64,000 nucleotides of DNA. Origin: an uncultured Ruminococcus sp. (lineage in GTDB: Bacteria; Bacillota; Clostridia; Oscillospirales; Ruminococcaceae). The stretch covers positions 135,678-199,677 of the forward strand of contig UQYQ01000001.1 in the NCBI GenBank assembly GCA_900545345.1, written 5' to 3'. The notes under the pieces were generated by a model, which had not been told where the DNA came from, made no database searches, and saw nothing but the letters and a program-made list of their open reading frames with translations. Each line of letters opens with the position of its first letter. Position 1 is the first letter of the stretch. Of the stretch, positions 45,900 through 54,648 are shown one piece after another. Both the position numbers and the translations under genes were made by a program.

Positions 45900-46613
45900 A
45901 TGATAATAGAAAAATCAAAATTTAAAGATCTTTTCAGCTCGATGGAAATACCCGTAAGTGATAAACAGTATGATAAACTATATAAATATGCTGAAATGCT
46001 TATCAAATGGAATAAAATGGTTAATCTTACAGCTATTTTATCTCCGGAGGATATATCTCAAAAGCATTTTTTAGACAGTGTGCTTCCCTTTTATCTTTTC
46101 GATGTAAAAAAAGATGCAAAAATTATAGATGTCGGTACAGGTGCAGGTTTTCCGTCTTGTCCCTTAAAGATTTTCAGAGATGATATTAAAGTTACTCTTC
46201 TTGACAGTTTGAACAAGCGTATTAATTTTTTAAAAACATTGTCGGACGAATTGGATTTGAACGCTGAGTGCATACACGGCAGAGCTGAGGAGCTTGCTCA
46301 TAAAGAAAACTATAGAGAACAATTTGACATGGCTACAGCAAGAGCGGTCGCATCGCTTCCTATGCTGTGTGAATATTGCCTTCCGTTTGTAAAAAAAGGC
46401 GGATATTTTATTGCACTCAAAGGCGGAAATAGTGATGATGAAATTGGAGCCTCGAAATCTGCTATAAAGGAATTGGGCGGAAAAATCGACAAAATAATAG
46501 ACTATTCCCTGCCGAATGGTGACAAACGAGTATTAATTGCAATAAAAAAAATATCGCAAACTGCGAGTAAATATCCCAGAAATAAAGGTCAAATTACAAA
46601 AAAGCCTCTTTAA
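45900..46613 (+). CDS. rsmG: 16S rRNA (guanine527-N7) methyltransferase RsmG
   Basis: A 237-residue SAM-dependent methyltransferase. KWNKMVNLTAI and DVGTGAGFPSCPLKI contain the substrate-side and SAM-binding motifs, and ATARAVASLPMLCEYC is conserved. It methylates G527 of 16S rRNA. ATG at 45900 with AGGAAAT is chosen over the GTG at 45879. Last gene of the mnm unit; its stop codon lies within the terminator stem. Confidence 0.95.
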   Translation: MIIEKSKFKDLFSSMEIPVSDKQYDKLYKYAEMLIKWNKMVNLTAILSPEDISQKHFLDSVLPFYLFDVKKDAKIIDVGTGAGFPSCPLKIFRDDIKVTLLDSLNKRINFLKTLSDELDLNAECIHGRAEELAHKENYREQFDMATARAVASLPMLCEYCLPFVKKGGYFIALKGGNSDDEIGASKSAIKELGGKIDKIIDYSLPNGDKRVLIAIKKISQTASKYPRNKGQITKKPL

Positions 46614-46650
46614 TTTGTTAAATATAGCAGATTAAAGACGGCTTTTGTCA
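46600..46650 (+). terminator. Terminator overlapping the rsmG stop codon
   Basis: AAAAGCC-TCTTTAAT (46600-46614) pairs with ATTAAAGA-C-GGCTTTT (46631-46646), 15 bp with one bulged C. The rsmG stop TAA (46611-46613) is in the left arm. Confidence 0.75.
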
Positions 46651-46758
46651 TTTATAAACGAGCAAAACCTCTGGAAATAATGAATATTTGATGTTAAAAT
46701 ATTTTTGCAAAACAGAAAGATATATGCAGATAAAAAACATTTTCGGGAGGACATCAAA

Positions 46759-47589
46759 ATGGTTAACTTTGCACCAAAACAAAGAGAAAAAGAAATTAAT
46801 AAGGTACTGGAGATAGGAGTTTCTCTTATTAAACCGAATCCCAGTCAGCCTAGAAAATCCTTTTACTCGGACGAGCTTACAAAGCTTGCAAAAAGCATTT
46901 CGCAGGAGGGCATTCTTCAGCCCTTAATTGTAAGGATTAATGATGGTGAGTATGAGCTTGTATCCGGTGAACGCCGGCTTCGTGCTGCTAAGATTGCAGG
47001 GTTGAAAACAGTTCCGTGTATTATTGTGAATATGACTGAGAGAAATTCGGCGTTAATGGCGTTGGTTGAAAATATTCAAAGAGAAGACCTTTCTTTCTTT
47101 GAGGAAGCCGGTGCCATTCAGTCACTGATTTCGGTTTACGGAATGACGCAGGAGGATGCGGCGATTCGTCTTGGGATTGCTCAGTCTACAGTTGCGAATA
47201 AGCTTCGCTTGCTTAGAATACCGGGCGATGAGCAGCAGGTGATTATGGATATGGGGCTTAGCGAACGCCATGCCCGTGCTTTGCTTAGACTGGAATCAAA
47301 AAGTGACAGAATAGATGTCTTGGAACGGATACATAAATATAAACTTAATGTGGAAATGACCGAGGCATACATATCTAAGCTTTTAGAAGGCAAGCGGAAG
47401 AAAGAGTCCTATAAGAAACGTTCGCCTATTCTCAGAGATGTTAAGTTGTTTGTCAATACTATTAATAAGGCTATCGAGGTTATGCGTTTATCAGGAGTTA
47501 AGGCTAATTCTAAGAAAACTCAAACAGATAATGAAATTACATATACCATTACTATACCGCTGAGTGAAAGCAATGCACCTAATGTCTGA
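46759..47589 (+). CDS. noc: ParB-like nucleoid occlusion protein Noc
   Basis: A 276-residue ParB-family protein. Its N-terminal CTPase/partition domain has PNPSQPRKSF and LVSGERRLRAAKIAG, its helix-turn-helix has DAAIRLGIAQSTVANKLRLL, and its C-terminal domain is short and basic. Its place directly after rsmG and before parA-parB identifies it as Noc rather than the main ParB. Noc keeps the division septum away from the nucleoid. The ATG at 46759 with GGGAGG upstream is the start. Two parS-like palindromes follow it. Confidence 0.88.
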   Translation: MVNFAPKQREKEINKVLEIGVSLIKPNPSQPRKSFYSDELTKLAKSISQEGILQPLIVRINDGEYELVSGERRLRAAKIAGLKTVPCIIVNMTERNSALMALVENIQREDLSFFEEAGAIQSLISVYGMTQEDAAIRLGIAQSTVANKLRLLRIPGDEQQVIMDMGLSERHARALLRLESKSDRIDVLERIHKYKLNVEMTEAYISKLLEGKRKKESYKKRSPILRDVKLFVNTINKAIEVMRLSGVKANSKKTQTDNEITYTITIPLSESNAPNV

Positions 47590-47596
47590 TTGAAAA

Positions 47597-47612
47597 TGTT
47601 TCACGTGGAACA
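47597..47612. promoter_or_regulatory. parS centromere-like site
   Basis: TGTTTCACGTGGAACA differs at one base from the conserved parS consensus TGTTTCACGTGAAACA and keeps the central CACGTG. Expected binding site of ParB, 8 bases after noc. Confidence 0.8.
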
Positions 47613-47633
47613 TACCGCTGAGAAAGCATCAAG

Positions 47634-47656
47634 ATGTTCCACGGGGAACATTTTTT
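47634..47656. terminator. Degenerate parS palindrome doubling as a terminator
   Basis: TGTTCCACGGGGAACA (47635-47650) is a parS-like palindrome with the centre changed (CACGGG). As RNA it folds as ATGTTCC, ACGG loop, GGAACAT and is followed by six T, so it also fits a noc terminator. Confidence 0.65.
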
Positions 47657-47665
47657 GATTTTATC

Positions 47666-47694
47666 TTGCAAAACAAAACAAATACTGATATAAT
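47666..47694 (+). promoter_or_regulatory. Promoter of parA-parB
   Basis: TTGCAA (47666-47671), 17 bases, TATAAT (47689-47694). The expected start of transcription, near 47701, falls inside the left arm of the hairpin at 47696-47727. Confidence 0.65.
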
Positions 47695-47695
47695 G

Positions 47696-47733
47696 ATAGT
47701 TAAGTCGTGATGAATCGGCTTAACTATTTTTTT
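47696..47733 (+). terminator. Terminator overlapping the parA promoter start
   Basis: ATAGTTAAG (47696-47704) pairs with CTTAACTAT (47719-47727), followed by a T-run. It can stop read-through from upstream, while a transcript begun at the overlapping promoter would lack part of the left arm. Confidence 0.7.
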
Positions 47734-47778
47734 GTTTTATGAAGAGTCAGGCTCTTAATAAGGAGTGTAGATATAGAA

Positions 47779-48570
47779 ATGGGAAAGATAATAGCAATTT
47801 CCAACCAAAAGGGCGGTGTGGGCAAGTCTACTACAGCAGTAAACCTTGCTGCTGCTCTCGGATTGAAAGGAAAAAAGGTTTTAGTAATAGATTTTGACCC
47901 TCAGGGGAATACTACCACAAGCTTTGGAATAGAGAAAAGACGCATAAGGAACACAGTTTATGAAGCTGTTATCGGCAATTGCCGGATGGTAGAATCAATT
48001 GTTGCTACAAATTTCAGAGGTGTATCCGTTGTGCCTGCGACACAGACACTTTCGGGTGCGGCTGTAGAGCTGTTAGATTTAGACAGGCGGTCGTTAAGAC
48101 TTAAAATGCAGATACTGACTGTTAAAGATGATTTTGATTTTATTTTCATTGATTGCCCTCCTACTCTGGATTTGATTACAATAAATGCACTTGCAGCTTG
48201 TGACAGTGTTATTATTCCTATTCAATGTGAATTTTTATCGCTTGAAGGGCTTGTTGAGCTTACAGAGGCTATAAAAAAAGTAAAAAACAGCTTTAATCCA
48301 AATATCGAAATTGACGGCATACTTTTTACAATGTATGTGAAAAGATATAATCTGACAGCACAGGTTGTAGAAGAGGTAAAAGAGCATTTTCCTAAAATGG
48401 TTTATAAAACGGTTATTCCGAGAAACATTGCGATTTCCGAAGCGCCCAGCTTCGGTGAACCGGTTTTGTACTATAATAACAAATGCAAGGGTGCAAAAGC
48501 TTATGAAGAGCTTGCAGATGAGTTTTTGAAGCGTCAGAAGAAGAGAAAAAAAGATTCCGGCAAATCGTAA
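47779..48570 (+). CDS. parA: Chromosome partitioning ATPase ParA (Soj)
   Basis: A 263-residue ParA/MinD-type ATPase. The deviant Walker A is SNQKGGVGKSTTAVNLAAAL; FIFIDCPPTLDLITINAL and PSFGEPVLYYNNKCKGAKAY are conserved. It drives ParB-parS segregation and modulates DnaA in relatives. AAGGAG is 13 bases before the ATG, a long but usable spacing. parB follows after 34 bases. Confidence 0.96.
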   Translation: MGKIIAISNQKGGVGKSTTAVNLAAALGLKGKKVLVIDFDPQGNTTTSFGIEKRRIRNTVYEAVIGNCRMVESIVATNFRGVSVVPATQTLSGAAVELLDLDRRSLRLKMQILTVKDDFDFIFIDCPPTLDLITINALAACDSVIIPIQCEFLSLEGLVELTEAIKKVKNSFNPNIEIDGILFTMYVKRYNLTAQVVEEVKEHFPKMVYKTVIPRNIAISEAPSFGEPVLYYNNKCKGAKAYEELADEFLKRQKKRKKDSGKS

Positions 48571-48604
48571 AAATATTTTCAAGGAAAAAGGAGTTGATTG
48601 ATAA

Positions 48605-49474
48605 ATGGCTAAAAAAAGGCTTGGAAAAGGTATGGACGCTCTTTTCTTTGAAAGTGGCGAAGAAAAGGTTTCTTCATCGTCATCGTCGAATACTTTGAGA
48701 ATTTCGGAAATCGAGCCGAACAAATCTCAGCCGAGGACGGAATTTGACGATGAAGCAATAGTAAGTCTTGCTGATTCCATTCGACAGCACGGCGTTTTGC
48801 AGCCTATACTTGTCAGACCGCTTCCCACAGGCGGTTATCAGATAGTTGCAGGAGAACGCAGATGGAGAGCGGCCAGAATGGTAGGTTTGAGTGAAGTTCC
48901 TGTTTTGATAAAGGAAATGAGCGATTTTGAAACAATGCAGGTTGCACTTATTGAGAATCTCCAGCGTGAGGACTTAAACCCTATTGAAGAAGCCTTGGGC
49001 TATGAAAAGCTTATGAGTAAATATAATATGACTCAGGAACAGGTAGCTGAAGCTATGGGCAAATCCCGACCTGCTATAGCTAACTCATTAAGGCTTTTAA
49101 AACTTGATGACGAAACAAAAGAAATGGTAAAAAATGGTGATATATCAGCAGGACATGCTAAGGCATTAGCGGGAATAGAAGATATAAAACTGAGGCATGA
49201 GTTGGCAAAAAAAACGGTTAATGATAAACTTTCGGTAAGGCAGCTTGAAAAAATAATTTCTGCAGGTGAAAAAAAATTTACAAAGTCTCAGACATCTATT
49301 CGCTATGCAAACCCTTATGTTACCGAGCTTGAGGTGGCTTTGCACTCTGCATTCGGTCAGAAAACAGAGGTTTTATCCAAGGCGGACGGAAGTTATACAA
49401 TTAAAATTAAAATAAAAAATAAAGATGAGCTTGATGAGTTTGTGAAAAATTGCGGAGCAAATCTTAACAGATAA
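48605..49474 (+). CDS. parB: Chromosome partitioning protein ParB (Spo0J)
   Basis: A 289-residue ParB. KKRLGKGMDALF is the typical N-terminal ParA-stimulating segment. The CTPase domain contains PNKSQPRTEFD and VAGERRWRAARMVG, the helix-turn-helix lies in EQVAEAMGKSRPAIANSLRLL, and the C-terminal dimerisation domain ends the protein. It loads on parS and condensin. It is a paralogue of the noc product encoded 1 kb upstream. Last gene of parA-parB, 23 bases before serS. Confidence 0.96.
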   Translation: MAKKRLGKGMDALFFESGEEKVSSSSSSNTLRISEIEPNKSQPRTEFDDEAIVSLADSIRQHGVLQPILVRPLPTGGYQIVAGERRWRAARMVGLSEVPVLIKEMSDFETMQVALIENLQREDLNPIEEALGYEKLMSKYNMTQEQVAEAMGKSRPAIANSLRLLKLDDETKEMVKNGDISAGHAKALAGIEDIKLRHELAKKTVNDKLSVRQLEKIISAGEKKFTKSQTSIRYANPYVTELEVALHSAFGQKTEVLSKADGSYTIKIKIKNKDELDEFVKNCGANLNR

Positions 49475-49497
49475 AATAAAAACAAGGAGAATGTAAT

Positions 49498-50778
49498 ATG
49501 CTAGACATTAAATTTTTAAGAGAAAACCCTGAAATTGTAAAAGAGAATATAAAAAAGAAATTTCAGGATGAAAAGTTAAAGCTTGTTGATGAGGTTGTCG
49601 AGCTTGACGAAAAATACAGGACAGTAAAAACACGCTGTGACGATTTAAGAAGTCAAAGAAATAAAATAAGCAAGCAAATCGGAGGTCTGATGGCTAAGGG
49701 CGAGAAAGAAGAGGCAGAAAAGGTTAAGTCACAGGTTGCTGAAATCAATAATGAACTGGCTTCTCTTGAAGGAAATGAAGATGAGCTTTCAAAACAAATC
49801 CGTGAAAGAATGCTCGTCATTCCTAATATTATTGACGACAGTGTGCCTATTGGAAAAGATGACAGTGAAAATGTAGAGGTTGAAAAGTTCGGTGAACCTG
49901 CAGTTCCTGAATTTGAAGTGCCGTATCATGTTGACATTATGGAAAAGCTCAGCGGAATTGATATCGACAGTGCGAGAAAAACCTCAGGAAACGGATTTTA
50001 TTATCTGTGCGGCGATATTGCAAGACTTCACTCTGCAATACTCTCTTATGCGAGAGATTTTATGATTGACAGAGGATTTACTTATTACATTCCTCCTTAT
50101 ATGATAAGAAGCAGCGTTGTTACCGGAGTTATGTCTTTTGCTGAAATGGAAGGCATGATGTATAAAATCGAGGGTGAAGACCTTTATCTTATCGGAACAA
50201 GCGAACACTCAATGATAGGAAAGTTTATTGATACTATTTTAAAAGAAGATGAACTTCCAAAGACCTTGACAAGCTATTCACCGTGCTTCAGAAAGGAAGT
50301 AGGCGCTCATGGAATTGAGGAAAGAGGAGTTTATCGTATTCATCAGTTTGAAAAGCAGGAGATGATTGTTGTCTGCAAGCCTGAGGACAGCATGAATTGG
50401 TTTGAAAAGCTATACAATAATACAGTTGATTTCTTCAGGACACTTGATATTCCTGTAAGAACACTTGAGTGCTGTTCAGGTGATTTGGCAGATTTAAAGG
50501 TAAAAAGTATTGATGTTGAGGCTTGGAGCCCTAGACAGAAAAAGTATTTTGAAGTCGGTTCATGCTCTAACTTAGGTGACGCTCAGGCAAGACGCCTGGG
50601 AATAAGAATCAAAGGTGAAGACGGAAAGAAATACTTTGCACATACGCTTAACAATACAGTTGTTGCACCGCCTAGAATGCTTATTGCGTTTCTTGAAAAC
50701 AATCTTAATGAAGATGGCTCGGTAAGAATTCCGGAGGCTTTGAGAATGTACATGGGCGGTAAAGATGTAATTAAGTAA
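49498..50778 (+). CDS. serS: Seryl-tRNA synthetase
   Basis: A 426-residue class II synthetase. The N-terminal coiled-coil arm is at about residues 30-100, followed by the motif 2 region FRKEVGAHGIEERGVYRIHQFEKQE and a C-terminal motif 3 with APPRMLIAFLEN. It charges tRNA-Ser and also supplies the precursor for selenocysteine if present. ACAAGGAG precedes the ATG; it may be read from the parA-parB transcript. No T-box leader is visible. Confidence 0.97.
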   Translation: MLDIKFLRENPEIVKENIKKKFQDEKLKLVDEVVELDEKYRTVKTRCDDLRSQRNKISKQIGGLMAKGEKEEAEKVKSQVAEINNELASLEGNEDELSKQIRERMLVIPNIIDDSVPIGKDDSENVEVEKFGEPAVPEFEVPYHVDIMEKLSGIDIDSARKTSGNGFYYLCGDIARLHSAILSYARDFMIDRGFTYYIPPYMIRSSVVTGVMSFAEMEGMMYKIEGEDLYLIGTSEHSMIGKFIDTILKEDELPKTLTSYSPCFRKEVGAHGIEERGVYRIHQFEKQEMIVVCKPEDSMNWFEKLYNNTVDFFRTLDIPVRTLECCSGDLADLKVKSIDVEAWSPRQKKYFEVGSCSNLGDAQARRLGIRIKGEDGKKYFAHTLNNTVVAPPRMLIAFLENNLNEDGSVRIPEALRMYMGGKDVIK

Positions 50779-50852
50779 AAATGTACATTGCCTTATAAAA
50801 ATAAATATAACTTAGTGCTATTGAAATTGGTAAAATTTATTTTACTTACTTG

Positions 50853-50881
50853 TTGACTTTAGTATGATGAAGTTATATAAT
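50853..50881 (+). promoter_or_regulatory. Promoter of serC-serA
   Basis: TTGACT (50853-50858), 17 bases, TATAAT (50876-50881), about 50 bases before the serC start. Confidence 0.7.
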
Positions 50882-50929
50882 AAAGAGGTAGTTATTTTAA
50901 TTAATAAATTTAGATGGAGGGTATTAAAA

Positions 50930-52012
50930 ATGGCAAGAGTTTATAATTTCAGTGCCGGTCCTGCTGTACTTCCTGAAGAAGTATTAAAAGAAGCAGCAGA
51001 TGAAATGTTAGATTATAAGGGGACAGGAATGTCCGTAATGGAAATGTCACATCGTTCAAAGGCTTATGATACTATTATTAAAGAGGCTGAGCAAGACCTT
51101 CGTGATTTGATGAACATTCCTGACAACTATAAGGTTCTGTTCCTTCAGGGCGGAGCTTCACAGCAGTTTGCTGCTGTTCCTATGAATCTTATGAAAAACA
51201 AGGTTGCAGATTATATTATTACCGGTCAATGGGCAAAGAAAGCTTTTCAGGAGGCTAAAAAGTACGGAAATGTAAAGGCTGTTGCTTCATCAGAGGATAA
51301 GACATATTCTTATATTCCGGATTGCAGTGATTTGGATATTGATGACGACGCAGATTATGTTTACATTTGTGAAAACAATACTATTTACGGAACTAAGTTT
51401 AAAGAGCTTCCTAACACAAAGGGTAAAACTCTTGTTGCAGATGTATCATCATGTTTCTTGTCAGAGCCTGTTGATGTAACAAAATACGGAATAATTTACG
51501 GCGGTGTTCAAAAGAACATCGGACCGGCAGGTGTTGTTATTGTAATTATCCGTGAAGATTTAATTACAGATACTCCTTTAGAGGGAACTCCTACAATGCT
51601 TACATATAAAACTCAGGCAGACGCTGATTCTCTTTATAACACACCTCCATGCTATGGAATTTATATCTGCGGTAAGGTATTTAAGTGGATTAAAAAGATG
51701 GGCGGCTTAGAGGCTATGAAAGCTCACAATGAGAAGAAAGCTAAAATTCTTTATGATTTCTTGGATCAAAGTGAGTTATTCAAGGGAACAGTTGAGCCAA
51801 AAGACCGTTCACTTATGAATGTTCCTTTTGTAACAGGCAATGCTGATTTAGATGCTAAATTTGTTGCTGAGGCAAAGGCAGCAGGCTTTGAAAATCTAAA
51901 GGGACACAGAACTGTCGGCGGAATGAGAGCTTCAATTTATAACGCAATGCCGATTGAAGGCGTTGAAAAACTTGTTGAGTTTATGAAAGCGTTTGAAGCT
52001 GAAAACAAATAA
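50930..52012 (+). CDS. serC: Phosphoserine aminotransferase
   Basis: A 360-residue PLP enzyme converting 3-phosphohydroxypyruvate and glutamate to phosphoserine. MARVYNFSAGPAVLPEEVL, HRSKAYDTIIKEAEQDL and the PLP lysine in GGVQKNIGPAG are typical. ATG at 50930 with GGAGGG upstream is the start; the frame is open 22 codons further, across the -10 box, so an earlier start is unlikely. serA follows after 95 bases, with an intercistronic hairpin at 52044-52072. Confidence 0.95.
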   Translation: MARVYNFSAGPAVLPEEVLKEAADEMLDYKGTGMSVMEMSHRSKAYDTIIKEAEQDLRDLMNIPDNYKVLFLQGGASQQFAAVPMNLMKNKVADYIITGQWAKKAFQEAKKYGNVKAVASSEDKTYSYIPDCSDLDIDDDADYVYICENNTIYGTKFKELPNTKGKTLVADVSSCFLSEPVDVTKYGIIYGGVQKNIGPAGVVIVIIREDLITDTPLEGTPTMLTYKTQADADSLYNTPPCYGIYICGKVFKWIKKMGGLEAMKAHNEKKAKILYDFLDQSELFKGTVEPKDRSLMNVPFVTGNADLDAKFVAEAKAAGFENLKGHRTVGGMRASIYNAMPIEGVEKLVEFMKAFEAENK

Positions 52013-52043
52013 GTCTTGAAATTCATATAATATTAAGATAAAA

Positions 52044-52072
52044 CGGCGTGAGAATAAATAATTTTCACGCTG
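52044..52072 (+). other. Hairpin between serC and serA
   Basis: GCGTGA with TCACGC, plus inner AAT/ATT pairs, around an A/T loop, without a T-run. It may stabilise or process the serC-serA mRNA. Confidence 0.4.
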
Positions 52073-52107
52073 TGAATTTCTAAGTTGATATAAGGAGGAT
52101 TATTACA

Positions 52108-53262
52108 ATGTATAATATTAAAACTTTGAATAAGATAGCGGCTGTCGGAGTGGATAATTTCGATAAGGCAAATTATAATGTTGCCGATGAAATTGACAAT
52201 CCTGATGCTATAATGGTGCGTTCTGCATCAATGCATGAAATGGAATTCGGCGACAATCTTCTTGCAATCGCAAGAGCAGGAGCAGGAACAAACAATATTC
52301 CTGTTGATAAATGCGTTGAAAACGGAATATGCGTATTTAATACACCGGGTGCTAATGCAAACGCTGTTAAAGAACTTGCTGTATGCGGACTTCTTTTAGC
52401 TTCAAGAAAAGTTCCTGAGGCTATTGATTGGGCAAAAACACTAAAGGGAAAAGGCGACGAGGTTGAAAAGCTTGTTGAAAAAGGAAAGAGCCAATTCGTA
52501 GGACCTGAAATTTTAGGAAAAACATTAGGTCTTGTCGGACTTGGTGCTATAGGAGGAAAGCTTGCAAACATTGCTGTTTCTTTAGGCATGAATGTTATCG
52601 GATATGACCCATATCTATCTGTCAGTGCAGCGCTTGATTTAAAGCCGCAGGTTAAGGTGACAGCTCACTTAGACGAGGTTTATGCTAAAGCTGATTATTT
52701 ATCACTTCACCTTCCTTATAACGCTGATACAAAGGGTTCAATTAACGCAGATGTGTTTGCACAAATGAAAGACGGAGTAAGAATTCTGAACTTCGCAAGA
52801 GGACCATTGGTTGATTATGATGATATATTAGCTGCATTATCAAGCGGAAAGGTTGCAAGATATGTAACTGATTTCCCTGGCGATAAGGTTTTGTGTGAAG
52901 AAAATGTTGTTTGTATCCCTCACCTTGGTGCTTCAACTCCTGAATCTGAGGACAATTGTGCATATATGGCTGCAGTTCAGCTTATAGATTATATAGAGAA
53001 CGGAAATATCAAAAACTCAGTTAATCTTCCGAACGCTGAGCTTCCAAAGACAGGTGACGCATTAGTTTGTGTAATCCACAAGAATGTACCTGCAATTCTA
53101 TCACAAATCACATCTAAGGTTTCAGAGCTTGGAGCAAATATTGAAAACCTTGTAAATAAATCAAAAAAAGACTGGTCATATACAATGCTTGATATAACAG
53201 GAAGCGTTAGTGCAGATCAGTTTAAGGATATTGAAGGAATTGCAAAGGTAAGAGTTCTTTAA
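52108..53262 (+). CDS. serA: D-3-phosphoglycerate dehydrogenase
   Basis: A 384-residue 2-hydroxyacid dehydrogenase with a C-terminal ACT-type domain (about residues 315-384). GLVGLGAIGGKLANIA is the NAD motif. The catalytic Arg, Glu and His lie in FARGPLVD, the region around LCEEN and IPHLGAST. It makes 3-phosphohydroxypyruvate, the first step to serine. The ACT domain suggests feedback control by serine or another amino acid. AAGGAGG is before the ATG. Together with serC the phosphorylated route lacks only serB in this window. Confidence 0.93.
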   Translation: MYNIKTLNKIAAVGVDNFDKANYNVADEIDNPDAIMVRSASMHEMEFGDNLLAIARAGAGTNNIPVDKCVENGICVFNTPGANANAVKELAVCGLLLASRKVPEAIDWAKTLKGKGDEVEKLVEKGKSQFVGPEILGKTLGLVGLGAIGGKLANIAVSLGMNVIGYDPYLSVSAALDLKPQVKVTAHLDEVYAKADYLSLHLPYNADTKGSINADVFAQMKDGVRILNFARGPLVDYDDILAALSSGKVARYVTDFPGDKVLCEENVVCIPHLGASTPESEDNCAYMAAVQLIDYIENGNIKNSVNLPNAELPKTGDALVCVIHKNVPAILSQITSKVSELGANIENLVNKSKKDWSYTMLDITGSVSADQFKDIEGIAKVRVL

Positions 53263-53296
53263 TCGTTCTTATAAAATACAAAAGGATTGATATTGA

Positions 53297-53611
53297 ATGA
53301 AAAATGAAATCATAAGAGCTGTTTTATTTATTGCTATTCCAATGGCGATTGTTCAAATAATTTATAGACTGTTTGACAATAAGTTTAATAAAACCAAAGC
53401 TTTTTGTGATAAACATCCTATATTCAAACAGAGCAGAAATTTTATTCGAGCGGTTTCAACATTAGCGGTTATTTTAGTTCTGGGTGCAATTTATGTGGTA
53501 TTGTCTCAGTTTTATGATGTTCCGAGAGAATGTTTCTATATTGCAGTGGGGGCATTAGCAGGATTTATAAACGGGTTTACAATTACCGTTGCATATATGG
53601 ACTATAAATAA
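53297..53611 (+). CDS. Small membrane protein of unknown function
   Basis: A 104-residue protein with hydrophobic segments at about residues 5-24, 50-69 and 79-98 and a positively charged loop between the first two (DNKFNKTKAFCDKHPIFKQSRNF). I recognise no family. It lies 34 bases after serA with AAAGGAT before the ATG and ends at the following terminator, so it is probably co-transcribed with serC-serA. Confidence 0.6.
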   Translation: MKNEIIRAVLFIAIPMAIVQIIYRLFDNKFNKTKAFCDKHPIFKQSRNFIRAVSTLAVILVLGAIYVVLSQFYDVPRECFYIAVGALAGFINGFTITVAYMDYK

Positions 53612-53629
53612 CACAAAAAATAATGAAAT

Positions 53630-53669
53630 AAAAAGGCTGTCAACCGATTTTGGAGGACAGTCTTTTTTA
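53630..53669. terminator. Terminator between the serA unit and tatD
   Basis: AGGCTGTC (53634-53641) pairs with GACAGTCT (53656-53663), followed by TTTTT on the plus strand and preceded by AAAA, so it can serve both convergent units. Confidence 0.75.
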
Positions 53670-53675
53670 TTGGTT

Positions 53676-54473
53676 TTATTTCAGATTTATATTAAACAGC
53701 TTGCATACATTTCTTGTGGTTGTATTTAAAACTTCCTGGGGAGTAAGGTCTTTTAATTCCGAAACTTTTTTAGCAATTTCACTTATCATTGTTGAATCAC
53801 AGCGCTTTCCTCTGAACGGCTCCGGTGCCATGTAAGGAGCGTCCGTTTCCAATAAAAGCTTGTCCATTGGAATTACATCGAGTGCTTTGACTGCTTTTTT
53901 TGCATTCTTAAATGTTAACACCCCGGTGAAACCAATATACATACCAAGTGCTAAAATTTCTTTGGCTGTTTCAGCTGAGCCTGAAAAGCAATGCACAACA
54001 CCCTTTGGTTTGAGCTTTTTCAATATATTTATACCATCTTCAATGGCTTCTCTTAGATGTACGATTACAGGAAGTGAAAGTTCGTTTGCAAGTTCAATCT
54101 GCTGTTCAAAGACTTCAAGCTGTCGGTTTTTATCATAATTTTCATAGTGATAGTCAAGACCTATTTCGCCGATAGCGACAATTTTGTTTTTATTTTGTTC
54201 TCTGTCATTTTGAATCAGAGACTTTAATTTTTCAATATAGTCGCTTTCTGCTTTTATTATGCAACAGGGGTCGGGGTGAAAACCGACACTTGTATAAAAG
54301 TTTTTATATTTTTCGGACATTTTTACTCCGAATTCAGCAGATTCTAAATCAGTTGAAGCGTGAATCATGCCGATTACTGTTGTGTTGAATGCGTTTTCTA
54401 AAATATCTTCGCAGTCGCTTTTAAATCTGCTGTCATCATAGTGACAGTGTGAATCAAAAATATTATTAAGCAT
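53676..54473 (-). CDS. tatD: TatD-family metal-dependent DNase
   Basis: A 265-residue TIM-barrel hydrolase. The metal ligands appear as FDSHCHYDD at the N-terminus, GEIGLDYH, VIVHLREA, VVHCFSG and LLETDAPYMAPEP. TatD proteins act as 3'-5' nucleases or quality-control enzymes. The start at 54473 has AAAGGAT upstream and fits the family; the frame is open 22 codons further. Monocistronic. Confidence 0.92.
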   Translation of the reverse strand: MLNNIFDSHCHYDDSRFKSDCEDILENAFNTTVIGMIHASTDLESAEFGVKMSEKYKNFYTSVGFHPDPCCIIKAESDYIEKLKSLIQNDREQNKNKIVAIGEIGLDYHYENYDKNRQLEVFEQQIELANELSLPVIVHLREAIEDGINILKKLKPKGVVHCFSGSAETAKEILALGMYIGFTGVLTFKNAKKAVKALDVIPMDKLLLETDAPYMAPEPFRGKRCDSTMISEIAKKVSELKDLTPQEVLNTTTRNVCKLFNINLK

Positions 54474-54648
54474 TTTTACTATCCTTTTCGTTAAATTTAT
54501 CAAAATAATTCTATCATAAACATTTTTGTTTTGCAACACATTAAAAGCTTATTGTTGCCTTTAAAACGAATCAAGCGACAGCTGAAGCCGGAATTTTTCA
54601 AAATTAAAAGCCGACAACTGGGTCGGCTCAAAGTTTATGAACTAAATG

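Noticed and set aside
50779..50929. T-box or serine-responsive riboswitch before serC
   Set aside because: The promoter lies only about 50 bases from the start, leaving no room for a structured leader.
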